Assembly (NCBI GenBank): GCA_018711085.1
Contig: DVIR01000066.1
Location: forward strand, 1-28,332
From: Faeciplasma gallinarum
Lineage (GTDB): Bacteria > Bacillota > Clostridia > Oscillospirales > Ruminococcaceae
DNA: 28,332 nucleotides
Direction of reading: 5' to 3'
Under the pieces are notes generated by a model. It was not told where the DNA came from and made no database searches. It saw only the letters and a list, made by a program, of their open reading frames with translations. Below are positions 1-7,708 of the stretch, in pieces; the stretch's first letter is position 1, and each line of letters begins with the position of its first letter. A program made the translations under genes and the position numbers.

Positions 1-151
1 TCTTTAGCGGCGAGCATTTTACATATATGCTGTCTCCAACTGTGTCAAGTGAAATACCTGTACACTCTTTTGTAAGTCTGTCTAATATAAGTGACGTGTC
101 AAAGCCATCGATTTTTATGGTGACAGATGAAGTAATCTTGAAAAGTCTCAT
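1..151 (-). CDS. yqfD: Sporulation protein YqfD, N-terminal fragment (runs off the window)
   Basis: About 50 codons are visible, beginning MRLFKITSSVTIKIDGFD and continuing through a segment rich in short beta-type alternation to the window edge; the rest of the gene is missing. The ATG at 151-149 overlaps the TGA of the upstream yqfC-like gene (ATGA), so the two are probably translationally coupled; no strong ribosome binding site of its own is seen. In Bacillus, yqfC and yqfD are adjacent, mother-cell (sigma-E) genes, and YqfD is a stage IV sporulation membrane protein related to SpoIVFA-type factors. The short N-terminus fits the soluble part of YqfD that precedes its membrane segments, but identification rests mostly on being directly downstream of yqfC. 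The visible part is too short to show the transmembrane region. Confidence 0.72.
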   Translation of the reverse strand, partial: MRLFKITSSVTIKIDGFDTSLILDRLTKECTGISLDTVGDSIYVKCSPLK

Positions 152-429
152 AGCTTTACACCGTTATTGTTTATCTCAACAGAGGATATAGTGCCTGATA
201 CCGAAACGCAGTTGTTTACATAATCATTTATCTTTAAATTTTCGCCCCAAACGACTATTTCGTTTGATGCCGATTTTGCTCTGACCATTATTTCGTTGCA
301 TTCGTAAACCCCTGTGACGTTTTCGATCAGCGCTTCGCATTTCCCTCTGATTGTAACGTATGAATCAGTGAATGTGAGCTTTTTAAATTTTCTATACAGT
401 GCATTCTTTAAGGTGCTGAAATCAATCAT
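148..429 (-). CDS. yqfC: Sporulation protein YqfC (YabP/YqfC family)
   Basis: A 93-residue protein, the usual size for the YabP/YqfC family. The family pattern is visible: an N-terminal basic stretch (LYRKFKKLTF), then IRGKCEALIENVTGVYECNE, a mid-segment with EIVVWGENLKI, and a closing beta-strand with VSGTISSVEI. These proteins are small and beta-rich; YabP is a spore-coat or assembly factor, while the exact role of YqfC is not settled. The start is an ATG with GGGGAG about 7 nt upstream. The gene overlaps yqfD by 4 bases. It diverges from ylbJ, and a TATAAT (452-447, minus strand) just upstream could be its -10 element, although Bacillus yqfC is sigma-E dependent. Identification is by motif recall and the yqfD neighbour. 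Confidence 0.87.
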   Translation of the reverse strand: MIDFSTLKNALYRKFKKLTFTDSYVTIRGKCEALIENVTGVYECNEIMVRAKSASNEIVVWGENLKINDYVNNCVSVSGTISSVEINNNGVKL

Positions 430-447
430 TTTATCACTCCCCTAATA

Positions 448-476
448 TTATACTGCCTGACCGTTCGGCATAGAAT
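448..476 (+). promoter_or_regulatory. Sigma-E-like sporulation promoter facing ylbJ
   Basis: TTATACT (448-454) resembles the Bacillus sigma-E -35 consensus (kmATATT). It is followed after exactly 14 bases by CATAGAAT (469-476), one mismatch from the -10 consensus CATACAnT. Transcription would start near 482-485, about 25 bases before the GTG of ylbJ and just ahead of its GAGG (494-497). Known ylbJ is under sigma-E in B. subtilis, which supports the reading. The whole yqfC/ylbJ gap (430-507) is otherwise AT-rich with no gene. Confidence 0.45.
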
Positions 477-507
477 TATCAAGAATATAAAATGAGGATG
501 TGGTGTT

Positions 508-1554
508 GTGAAGCGCATTAAGCTTACCGATTTGGCGATGTACGCTTGTGTGGTGTTGTCACTTTTCTTTATGGACAGCATCAAAGACAATGTTATAGCT
601 GCTATAAAGTCCTGTGCCTATACTATTGTTCCGTCCCTTTTTGTTATGTGCGTTTTAAGCACGATAATAACCAAATCAGGAGCAATCGAGAGGCTTGCTG
701 CGGTTTTTAAAATCGACGGCAGATATTTTTCAGCGTTTATACTGGGAAACATCAGCGGCTACCCCATAGGTGCAAAGGTGCTCAGCTCGCTTGTCGAGGA
801 CAACAGAATTACAAAGGCAGACGCAGAGCGCGCAATCTGCTTTTGCTTTGCGTCAGGGCCTGCATTTTGCCTCGGAGTAGTTGGCGGAACGGTTTTTAAA
901 AGCAAGCTTTTGGGCGTTATGCTGTTCCTGTCGATTTTCTTATCCAACCTGACGCTGTACATCTTCTTTGCAGTTAAGAGAGCAAGGAAAAAGCGATGCG
1001 GCGGTGAAAATGACACGGGCAGCGGATCAAAACTGCCGTTCAGCGATCTTTGCTCGTCTGCGGTTGTTTCATCTGCGTATTCAATGGTCTCTATATGCTC
1101 CGCAATTCTGTTTTTCTCAGCTATTATTGCGGTAGTGTATGCTGTCGCGCCATTCGCAGGCAGCTTGAGCATTGTTCCGCCGATACTCGAAATATCAAGA
1201 ATCACATCGCTAAAATACGCCGGCTTGACGTCCTTTGTGATAGTTGCTGTATTGATGTCCTTTGGCGGGCTGTGCGTTCATATGCAGGTGAAAAGCATTG
1301 CATCTTTTAGCTTGAAGCAGTTTTATCTCACAAGACCGGTGCAGCTTCTTTTGACAGCCTTTTACGCTTTTATACTGTATGCCCCTGCGCAAAAATATCT
1401 TCCTGCGAACGTTAAACCTTCTGACACAGAGATAATTATCTCAAGTTCAGACAGTTTGATACCGTTTGTATGCGTGCTTTTGATGATTGTCATAGCGATT
1501 ACGCACAAAAGAAACCATAGCACATATATGCATAAAATAGTGCGCTCTCACTAA
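508..1554 (+). CDS. ylbJ: Sporulation integral membrane protein YlbJ
   Basis: A 348-residue polytopic membrane protein with about eight hydrophobic segments. Family hallmarks are TIVPSLFVMCVLS near residue 40, ISGYPIGAKVLSSLVEDNRI near 82-101 and CFASGPAFCLGVVGG near 112-126; the GYPIGA and SGPAF motifs are typical of YlbJ/SpoIIM-like nucleoside-permease-fold proteins. YlbJ is needed for spore cortex formation in B. subtilis and acts in the mother cell/forespore membranes. The start is GTG, with GAGG 10 nt upstream and an in-frame TGA at 493-495, so no longer start exists. It is the only plus-strand gene here: it diverges from yqfC and converges on gatB. The C-terminus (HKIVRSH) lies only a few bases before the tandem repeat array. 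Length is slightly below the roughly 400 residues of the Bacillus protein. Confidence 0.87.
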   Translation: MKRIKLTDLAMYACVVLSLFFMDSIKDNVIAAIKSCAYTIVPSLFVMCVLSTIITKSGAIERLAAVFKIDGRYFSAFILGNISGYPIGAKVLSSLVEDNRITKADAERAICFCFASGPAFCLGVVGGTVFKSKLLGVMLFLSIFLSNLTLYIFFAVKRARKKRCGGENDTGSGSKLPFSDLCSSAVVSSAYSMVSICSAILFFSAIIAVVYAVAPFAGSLSIVPPILEISRITSLKYAGLTSFVIVAVLMSFGGLCVHMQVKSIASFSLKQFYLTRPVQLLLTAFYAFILYAPAQKYLPANVKPSDTEIIISSSDSLIPFVCVLLMIVIAITHKRNHSTYMHKIVRSH

Positions 1555-1556
1555 AG

Positions 1557-1661
1557 GCGCAGTGCAACGCACTATAAAAAGCGCAGTGCAACGCACTATA
1601 AAAAAGCGCAGTGCAACGCACTATAAAAAAGCGCAGTGCAACGCACTATAAAAAAGCGCAG
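1557..1661. repeat. Tandem array of 24-25 bp hairpin units (four copies plus a partial fifth)
   Basis: Four near-identical units start at 1557, 1581, 1606 and 1631 (lengths 24, 25, 25, 25). Each is GCGCAGTGCAACGCACTATA followed by an A run of 4 or 5. A fifth unit begins at 1656 but matches only GCGCAGTGC before diverging. Every unit contains a perfect dyad, AGTGC-AAC-GCACT. On the minus strand each unit reads as a small hairpin, then GCGC, then a run of T. The array fills the gap between the converging ylbJ and gatB genes. It could be a microsatellite-like expansion of a terminator or a protein-binding array. No function is shown. Confidence 0.95.
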
Positions 1662-1691
1662 TGCGTGCAAAAAAGCCGACGCAGCTGCGCT
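1649..1691 (-). terminator. Terminator-like hairpin downstream of gatB
   Basis: On the minus strand, AGCGCAG (1691-1685) can pair with CTGCGCT (1661-1655), a perfect 7 bp stem with a 23-base loop, directly followed by five or more T. It begins 9 bases after the gatB stop codon. The loop is long and itself contains the palindrome CGCAGCTGCG overlapping one arm, so competing folds exist. The following repeat units (each a 5 bp hairpin then GCGC then T run) would act as back-up terminators in the same direction. On the plus strand the runs are A, so this is not a terminator for ylbJ. Confidence 0.42.
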
Positions 1692-1699
1692 TATACAAA

Positions 1700-3142
1700 T
1701 TAGTTTAGATACTTTAGCACGAGCTCCTTCATCATGCTCGGGTTTGCCTTTCCCTTCGATGCCTTCATGCATTGTCCGACGAGATAGCCAAGTGCGTTTG
1801 TCTTGCCGTTCTTGTAGTCCTGAACCGACTTTTCGTTTTCCGAAATGACCTTTTTTGCAAGCTCCTCGAGCGCAGACACATCTGAGACCTGAGCCAAAGA
1901 CTTTTCTTCAATGACGCTGTCCACGTCTGCACCGCTCTCCATAACGGCATCAAAAACTATCTTGCCCGACGCTGTAGAGATCTTTCCACTCGAGATATAA
2001 TTGATTATCTTGACGAGCTTTTCCGGTGTGACATTCATGCTTGAAATATCAACGCCTTCATTCATCACCTTAGAAATCTCGCCCAAAATCCAGTTCGCCG
2101 CAAGCTTCGGTGCGCTGCAGCCCAAATCGATGCAGTCCTCAAAGTACTTTGACTTTTCAGGAACGTCAACTATCATTGCCGCATCCGCATGTGTAAGACT
2201 GTAGTCACTTATATACCTCATAATCTTTGCGTTGGGAAGCTCGGGAAGAGTTGCTTTAAGCTCATCTACCTTTTCCTGAGGGACTACAATTGTAAGCAAG
2301 TCAGGCTCCGGGAAGTATCTGTAGTCCTGTGCGTCCTCTTTTGAACGCATCGACACGCTCTCTCCCTTGGCATCATTCCAACGCCTTGTCTCCTGAGCTA
2401 TTGTTCCTCCCGCCTCAAGTATGTCTATCTGTCTGTTTGCCTCGTAGTCTATTCCTCTTACAACCGCGGAGAAGCTGTTGACATTTTTCATCTCACAACG
2501 TGTGCCGAAAGGCTCTCCGGGCTTGTGCACAGATACGTTTACATCGCATCTGATTGAGCCTTCCTGCATCTTGCAGTCAGATATGTCGATATATTTGAGT
2601 ATTGATTTTATGGTTTCGAGGTACGCCTTAGCTTCGTCTGAGCTGCGCATGTCAGGCCTTGAAACAATCTCTATCAGCGGCACGCCGCAGCGGTTGAAGT
2701 CAACCAGCGAGCCGTCAAACTTATCAGAGTGAAGGAGCTTTCCTGCGTCCTCTTCAATGTGTATGCGTTCAATTCCTATTCTCTTGACCTCTGTGCCCAT
2801 CACAACGTCAAGATATCCATCGTGGCAAAGCGGAACATCCGCCTGCGAAATCTGATAAGACTTAGGAAGGTCTGGATAGAAATAGTTCTTTCTGTCCTGC
2901 TTGCATATGCGGTTTATTCCGCAGTTAAGCGCATGTCCCATCTTTATAGCGTACTCAACAACCTTTTCGTTGAGCGTCGGCAAAGTGCCCGGCATACCCA
3001 TGCATATAGGACAAACCTGCGTATTTACCTCAAGTCCAAAGGAATTTTTGCAGCTGCAATATATTTTTGTAGCTGTATTCAGCTCAGCATGAACCTCAAG
3101 ACCTATTACGACCTCATAGCCTCTTATAGTTTTATTAGTCAT
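1700..3142 (-). CDS. gatB: Aspartyl/glutamyl-tRNA amidotransferase subunit B
   Basis: GatB of the GatCAB complex, which converts Glu-tRNA(Gln) and/or Asp-tRNA(Asn) to the amidated form; it activates the aminoacyl carboxylate with ATP and receives ammonia from GatA. The 480-residue length is normal. Visible features: the opening YEVVIGLEVHAELNT; a four-cysteine zinc site (C29, C31, C44, C47) running into CPICMGMPGTLPTLN; the RKNYFYPDLPKSYQISQ block; IEEDAGKLLH; VDFNRCGVPLIEIVS; and a YqeY-like helical C-terminal domain ending in GKANPSMMKELVLKYLN. ATG start with AAAGGGTG about 6 nt upstream. It is the last gene of a gatC-gatA-gatB run, 20 bases after gatA, and is followed by the hairpin terminator and repeat array. 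Confidence 0.98.
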   Translation of the reverse strand: MTNKTIRGYEVVIGLEVHAELNTATKIYCSCKNSFGLEVNTQVCPICMGMPGTLPTLNEKVVEYAIKMGHALNCGINRICKQDRKNYFYPDLPKSYQISQADVPLCHDGYLDVVMGTEVKRIGIERIHIEEDAGKLLHSDKFDGSLVDFNRCGVPLIEIVSRPDMRSSDEAKAYLETIKSILKYIDISDCKMQEGSIRCDVNVSVHKPGEPFGTRCEMKNVNSFSAVVRGIDYEANRQIDILEAGGTIAQETRRWNDAKGESVSMRSKEDAQDYRYFPEPDLLTIVVPQEKVDELKATLPELPNAKIMRYISDYSLTHADAAMIVDVPEKSKYFEDCIDLGCSAPKLAANWILGEISKVMNEGVDISSMNVTPEKLVKIINYISSGKISTASGKIVFDAVMESGADVDSVIEEKSLAQVSDVSALEELAKKVISENEKSVQDYKNGKTNALGYLVGQCMKASKGKANPSMMKELVLKYLN

Positions 3143-3162
3143 ACGATCACCCTTTCATGCCG

Positions 3163-4626
3163 TCAAAGCTTCGGCGACTTAAATCCGCCGAAAGCAAGCT
3201 CATGGGCATACGCTGTATTGAGAATAGTGCTTTCGTCAAATCTTCTTCCTATTATCTGCATGCCGTAAGGAAGTCCGGAATCGGAGTATCCGCACGGAAC
3301 GCTCACTGCCGGAAGACCCGCGGTGTTTACCGTAACGGTGCAGATATCCGCAGAATACATTGCAAGCGGATCATCTATCTTGTCTCCGAGCTTAAATGCT
3401 TCGTAGGGCGACGTGGGTGTTATGATGACATCGACATCGTTATATGCGCTGTCAAACTCCGCCTTTATTCTTCTTTGCATAAGCTTTGCTTTTTTGTAGT
3501 ACGCATCGAAGTATCCGGAGCTTAAAACGAACGTGCCGAGGATTATTCTGCGCTTTACCTCTCTTCCGAAGCCTTCACTTCTTGTTCTCTCGTACATATC
3601 AATAAGGCTTTCGGGGTTTTCGCAGCGGTAGCCGTACTTCACGCCGTCAAATCTTGCAAGGTTTGATGACGCCTCCGCACAAGCTATGATATAGTAAACG
3701 GAAAGCGCATAGTCAGTCGAGGGAAGGGATATCTCCTTTACGGTTGCGCCCTGCTTTACAAGCGCATCCACAGACTTCATGACGCACTCTTTAACCTCTG
3801 CCTTCACGCCCTCTGAAAAGTATTCCTTAGGTATTCCTATTTTCAAGCCCTTTACGTTCGGGTTGAGCCTGTCGTAAAGAGATTCATAGCTTCTGTAAGC
3901 AGACGTAGCGTCCATCTTGTCATAGCCGCATATTGCATCCTGCAAAAGGCAAACATCCTTTACGCATCTTCCGAGCGGGCCGATCTGATCAAGCGAGGAT
4001 GCAAACGCAACAAGTCCGTATCTTGAAACACTTCCGTATGTAGGCTTCAAGCCGACAACTCCGCACAATGATGCAGGCTGTCTGATTGAGCCTCCGGTAT
4101 CAGATCCGAGGGCAACAACCGCCTCACACGCCGCAACGGCAGCAGCGGATCCACCGGACGAGCCGCCCGGAACTCTTGTCAGGTCAAACGGGTTCTTTGT
4201 TTTTTGGAAGTAGGAGTTTTCTGTAGACGAGCCCATTGCAAACTCATCCATGTTGAGCTTTCCGGTTATAACCGCGTTGCAGTCCTTTAGCTTGTCCACA
4301 ACCGTCGCATTAAAAACAGGAACATAGTTTCCGAGCATTTTTGACGCGCAGGTGGTTCTGATGCCCTTTGTAGAAATGTTGTCCTTTATTCCTACAGGTA
4401 TGCCGGCAAGCCTTGACAGCTCTTCTCCCGACGCTCTCTTCTTATCAATCTCACACGCGTCTGCTATTGCGGCATCCTTGTTAAGCGTCAGGTATGCGCT
4501 TACGCTCGGTTCAGCCTCTTCTATTCTTTCAAACTGCTCCTTGACAAGCTCGCAGGATGAAATCTGATTTTTCTTAAGCATGTCGCTCAGCTCATACGCT
4601 TTGTATTCATACAGCTTCAATTGCAT
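3163..4626 (-). CDS. gatA: Aspartyl/glutamyl-tRNA amidotransferase subunit A
   Basis: The glutaminase/amidase subunit of GatCAB, releasing ammonia from glutamine and passing it to GatB. It is an amidase-signature enzyme with the Ser-cisSer-Lys triad in place: Lys81 in GIKDN, the cis-serine in PGGSSGGSAAAVAA (156-157) and the nucleophile Ser180 in SDTGGSIRQPASLCG. The 487-residue length is normal. The gene sits 7 bases after gatC. The annotated ATG has GAGAGG only about 3 bases upstream, overlapping the gatC stop region, so spacing is tight; a TTG two codons later has better spacing, but the N-terminal sequence does not decide between them. Together with gatC and gatB this implies the organism uses the indirect pathway for at least one amide tRNA. 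Confidence 0.98.
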   Translation of the reverse strand: MQLKLYEYKAYELSDMLKKNQISSCELVKEQFERIEEAEPSVSAYLTLNKDAAIADACEIDKKRASGEELSRLAGIPVGIKDNISTKGIRTTCASKMLGNYVPVFNATVVDKLKDCNAVITGKLNMDEFAMGSSTENSYFQKTKNPFDLTRVPGGSSGGSAAAVAACEAVVALGSDTGGSIRQPASLCGVVGLKPTYGSVSRYGLVAFASSLDQIGPLGRCVKDVCLLQDAICGYDKMDATSAYRSYESLYDRLNPNVKGLKIGIPKEYFSEGVKAEVKECVMKSVDALVKQGATVKEISLPSTDYALSVYYIIACAEASSNLARFDGVKYGYRCENPESLIDMYERTRSEGFGREVKRRIILGTFVLSSGYFDAYYKKAKLMQRRIKAEFDSAYNDVDVIITPTSPYEAFKLGDKIDDPLAMYSADICTVTVNTAGLPAVSVPCGYSDSGLPYGMQIIGRRFDESTILNTAYAHELAFGGFKSPKL

Positions 4627-4633
4627 GCACCTC

Positions 4634-4924
4634 TCAATCTACAATCTTGGGAACTACCACGCATCCGGCAACTACCTTAGGAGCGTTTGAAAGCATTTCA
4701 TCCCTTGAAATCTTGTCATCTGACAGCTTGTCCTCACGCAATATCATCGCCTGATCCGGATCTAAGCAAAGCTCCTCGTTTATCTCCGGAAGTGAGTTGA
4801 CCATGTTGATTATGTCTGTCATTTCACTTTCATAGCGTTTTAGCTCGCTGTCGTCTATTCTGAGGCGTGCAAGTTTTGCTATATGCTTAAGGTCTATATT
4901 AACATCGCTTGCATTGGTGTTCAT
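4634..4924 (-). CDS. gatC: Aspartyl/glutamyl-tRNA amidotransferase subunit C
   Basis: A 96-residue GatC, the small helical subunit that wraps around the GatA/GatB interface and stabilises the complex. Family signatures are IAKLARLRIDDSEL near the N-terminus, a middle helix with the MTDIINMVNSLPEIN pattern, and the late LREDKLSDDKISRDEMLSNA stretch, which matches the usual LRxD…REEALxNAP ending. ATG start with AAAAGGAG about 10 nt upstream. The N-terminus carries roughly 10 residues (MNTNASDVNI) before the conserved helix, slightly longer than average. The gene begins 17 bases after ligA, so the Gat genes are likely read through from yunB-ligA. Confidence 0.95.
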   Translation of the reverse strand: MNTNASDVNIDLKHIAKLARLRIDDSELKRYESEMTDIINMVNSLPEINEELCLDPDQAMILREDKLSDDKISRDEMLSNAPKVVAGCVVVPKIVD

Positions 4925-4941
4925 TTTGGCACAACTCCTTT

Positions 4942-6927
4942 TTATTTTATCATGTCAAGCAGCGTTTGCTCGTCTATAATCTTTACGCCAAGCTCCTGGG
5001 CTTTTGTGAGCTTTGATCCGGCTTCCTCTCCGGCAAGCAGGTAACTTGTCTTCTTCGACACCGACGACTTAACCGTTCCGCCGTGAGACTCTATAAGCGC
5101 TTTTGCATCGTCCCGCGAATAACTCGGGAGCGTTCCGGTGATTACAAAGCTCAGCCCCATAAGTTTATCGGAACTGCGCGAAGATGCATACTCCGTGTTC
5201 ACGCCGCGTTCTTTAAGCTGCTCTATGGTTTTCAGCATGTGCGGTTCGGAAAGCGTTCTGTGAACGATCTCTGCCGTCAGCTTTCCGAATCCGTCTATTG
5301 CCTCGATTTCTTCCGGAGCTGCGGCAATTATGTTGTCGATATTTCCAAACCTCTCGCAAAGCAATTTGCATGACGCGGCTCCGACGTTTCTTATTCCAAG
5401 TCCGCACAGCAGCCTGTCAAGAGGAGCAGACTTTGAATTTTCGATCGCCTTTATCAGTTTTGCCGCTGATTTTTCCTTAAATCCGTCGAGCGTCAATACA
5501 TCCTCTATCGAAAGATTATATATGTCAGGTATCGTTTTGACAAGACCTTTTTCATACAATGCCTCGGCGACTGCCGGACCAAATCCGTCTATATTCATAG
5601 CAGGCTTAGAGGCAAAGTAAATTATAGACCGCAGCACTTGCGCAGGGCATTCGATATTAGGACACCTGAGCGCGCTTTCTCCGTCCTCTCTGACAGCTTT
5701 GGCGCCGCATATCGGGCAAGTGTCCGGCAATTTAAACGCAGCGCTCTGCCCGTGCTTTTTGGATACGCCTAAGACCTCCGGAATTATGTCTCCGGCTTTT
5801 CTTACAATTATCTCATCGCCGACAGCAATATCGCGCTTGTCTATGAAGTCCTGGTTATGCAAAGTAGCCCTTGAAACGCTTGTTCCGGCTAAGATCACTG
5901 GCTCAAACACCGCAACAGGCGTTATCGCTCCCGTTCTTCCCACGTTTACTTCTATGTCCAAAAGCTTTGTCGTCTTTTCTTCGGGCGGGAATTTATACGC
6001 AACAGCCCACTTGGGAACTTTTGATGTATATCCGACCTGCTCTCTTTGCGCAAGGTCGTCAAGCTTCACCACAACCCCGTCTATATCATAAGGAAGCTGA
6101 TATCTTCGCTCGCCGATGCTTAAGATGCATTCTTTAACTTCATCAAAGCTCTTAACAAGCTTGTACTCAGGTATGACCTTAAAGCCATACGACTTCAGCA
6201 AATCAAGGGACTGCTTGTGAGACGTGATCTTTACGGTGTCGCTTACAAGCTGCTGGACGTTAAAAACAAATATATCAAGCTTTCTTCTTGCGGCAATCTT
6301 GGGGTCTTTTTGCCTAAGAGAGCCTGCTGCGGCATTTCTCGGATTTTTAAACGGCTGCTCTGAGTTGAGTTCCATCTGCTCCGAAAGCTCGTAAAATACC
6401 GATTTAGGCATATATACCTCGCCTCTGACTTCTAAAAGCGAAGGTGCATTGTCTATTTTAAGAGGAATCGTGGGGATAGTTTTAAGATTTGATGTGACAT
6501 CCTCGCCGACAAAGCCGTCTCCCCTTGTAGAACCTACGGCAAGAACGCCGTCATGGTACTCAAGAGAAACGGACAAACCGTCTATTTTTGGCTCCACAGT
6601 GAAGCTTGCATTCGGGACTTCACGCTGAATCCTATACACAAACTCCTCAACCTGTGCAAAGTCAAACACATCCTGAAGGCTGCCCATCTGAACCCTGTGA
6701 GGCACTTTTGCAAACCCCGAAACAGGCGCTCCTCCTACGCGTTTAGTCGGAGAATATTCCGACGCATACTCCGGAAACTGCTCTTCTAATGATCTCAGCT
6801 CACGCATCAGAGCGTCGTATTCGTAATCCTCTATCTGCGGGTCGTCGTCAATATAATATTTTCTGTTGTGGTAATTTATAAGGTCAGTAAGTTCATTTAT
6901 TCTTTTCAAAGCGGATTCTTTGTCCAC
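4942..6927 (-). CDS. ligA: NAD-dependent DNA ligase LigA
   Basis: Replicative NAD+-dependent DNA ligase that seals Okazaki fragments and repair nicks. From the GTG start it has 661 residues, the usual size. Domains in order: Ia/NAD-binding helices (HNRKYYIDDDPQIEDYEYD); adenylation domain with the nucleotidyl lysine in EPKIDGLSVS (Lys114 from this start); OB fold (KVPKWAVAYKFPPEEKTT); Cys4 zinc finger (CPICG…RCPNIECPAQ); helix-hairpin-helix repeats; and a C-terminal BRCT domain (GLSFVITGTLPSYSRDDAKA). Start choice: the longest frame begins at a TTG at 6945, five bases after yunB with no ribosome binding site, whereas the GTG at 6927 has AAAGG 10 bases upstream and gives VDKESALKRI, the family's usual beginning. 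I prefer GTG. It lies 23 bases after the end of yunB. Confidence 0.96.
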   Translation of the reverse strand: MDKESALKRINELTDLINYHNRKYYIDDDPQIEDYEYDALMRELRSLEEQFPEYASEYSPTKRVGGAPVSGFAKVPHRVQMGSLQDVFDFAQVEEFVYRIQREVPNASFTVEPKIDGLSVSLEYHDGVLAVGSTRGDGFVGEDVTSNLKTIPTIPLKIDNAPSLLEVRGEVYMPKSVFYELSEQMELNSEQPFKNPRNAAAGSLRQKDPKIAARRKLDIFVFNVQQLVSDTVKITSHKQSLDLLKSYGFKVIPEYKLVKSFDEVKECILSIGERRYQLPYDIDGVVVKLDDLAQREQVGYTSKVPKWAVAYKFPPEEKTTKLLDIEVNVGRTGAITPVAVFEPVILAGTSVSRATLHNQDFIDKRDIAVGDEIIVRKAGDIIPEVLGVSKKHGQSAAFKLPDTCPICGAKAVREDGESALRCPNIECPAQVLRSIIYFASKPAMNIDGFGPAVAEALYEKGLVKTIPDIYNLSIEDVLTLDGFKEKSAAKLIKAIENSKSAPLDRLLCGLGIRNVGAASCKLLCERFGNIDNIIAAAPEEIEAIDGFGKLTAEIVHRTLSEPHMLKTIEQLKERGVNTEYASSRSSDKLMGLSFVITGTLPSYSRDDAKALIESHGGTVKSSVSKKTSYLLAGEEAGSKLTKAQELGVKIIDEQTLLDMIK

Positions 6928-6950
6928 AACATCACTGCCTTTCAATCAAT

Positions 6951-7625
6951 TTATGAAATATCAGCGTATCCCGACGGGATATCGCCGACAATTATCGTCT
7001 GTGCTATAACAAAATCCTGCGTACACCGAAACTCCGCCCTATCGGGAGGAAGGTATATTTCGGAGTCAACCGTTACCGTTACAATTATCTCGTTCTTGAC
7101 GGTGTTTATTCCTACCGACTCAAAGTTCGACACGATTTGTATATCGGGAACCGACACCTGCGAGATCTTAACGCTTATCCCGGGCCCTCTGCCGCTTAAA
7201 TTTAAGTCGCCGGTAAGGCTTCCGAGCGGGATTTTTATTTTACTTGATTTGAGCTTCTCAAGGTTTTGCCCGAGAGCATCACTTATCATGACTTTTAGCC
7301 GGTTTATCTTTGCGGAATCATATTCAGCGGCGGTTACATACCCGCTGTCGTTGTAGCTAAGCGTTACAATATCGGAATACTCAACGCTTTCCGCATCAAA
7401 CACATCCGAAATCGCCTCATTAACAGCAGACTCAACAGCTCTTGAGCCGTACTGCTCCGCCATTGTCATCACAACCGGCTTTAATGACGAATTGACGGCA
7501 ATCATAATCAATATCAGTCCGACAATTACTGCAATGATGACAATCAGCACCTTATGGCGCGGCGCACGCCGGAAGCTTTTTATTTTTCTTCTTATGTTAA
7601 AGTTAAAAAACCTTCCTCTACGCAA
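6951..7625 (-). CDS. yunB: Sporulation protein YunB
   Basis: A 224-residue protein with a basic N-terminus (MRRGRFFNFNIRRKIKSFRR), one membrane helix at about residues 26-44 and an extracytoplasmic domain. The pattern matches YunB: KIKIPLGSLTGDLNLSGRGP, then VSVPDIQIVSNFESVGINT (the family's GINQT-like site), then TVTVDSEIYLPP. YunB in B. subtilis is a sigma-E mother-cell gene needed for efficient spore formation; its biochemical role is unknown. The start codon is TTG, supported by a strong GGGAGGGG about 6 bases upstream. It precedes ligA by a few bases, an unusual coupling of a sporulation gene to a replication gene. An imperfect stem (7641-7676) lies just upstream of its ribosome binding site. 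Confidence 0.85.
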   Translation of the reverse strand: MRRGRFFNFNIRRKIKSFRRAPRHKVLIVIIAVIVGLILIMIAVNSSLKPVVMTMAEQYGSRAVESAVNEAISDVFDAESVEYSDIVTLSYNDSGYVTAAEYDSAKINRLKVMISDALGQNLEKLKSSKIKIPLGSLTGDLNLSGRGPGISVKISQVSVPDIQIVSNFESVGINTVKNEIIVTVTVDSEIYLPPDRAEFRCTQDFVIAQTIIVGDIPSGYADIS

Positions 7626-7640
7626 AATATCCCCTCCCGA

Positions 7641-7676
7641 CTCCGCATGCTATCCGTAAAATATATGCAGGCGGAG
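7641..7676 (-). other. Inverted repeat in the leader of yunB / downstream of split transketolase
   Basis: CTCCGC (7641-7646) and GCGGAG (7671-7676) form a 6 bp GC-rich stem, extended weakly by inner ATGC/TGCA pairing. It falls in the 83-base gap (7626-7708) between the transketolase C-subunit stop and the yunB start. There is no T tract, so it is not a classical terminator, and the yunB ribosome binding site follows directly. It could be a processing or leader stem. I see no other feature in this gap. Confidence 0.3.
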
Positions 7677-7708
7677 CCGGAAAGTGAATATCAAATCAAT
7701 CTATAAAT

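Noticed and set aside
759..1205. Minus-strand 148-codon frame inside ylbJ
   Set aside because: It is a shadow of the ylbJ reading frame; the plus-strand protein shows the YlbJ motifs and membrane segments.
1636..1848. Plus-strand open frame starting inside the tandem repeats and running into gatB
   Set aside because: It is antisense to the well-supported gatB C-terminus, lacks a ribosome binding site and begins in repeat DNA.
2729..3525. Overlapping plus-strand open frames of 122-179 codons over gatB/gatA
   Set aside because: They lie opposite strongly conserved gat genes, and their translations show no family pattern or plausible start signals.
7661..7700. Possible sigma-E promoter for yunB (TGATATT and CATATATT)
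   Set aside because: Both boxes resemble the consensus, but the spacer is about 19 bases instead of 14.
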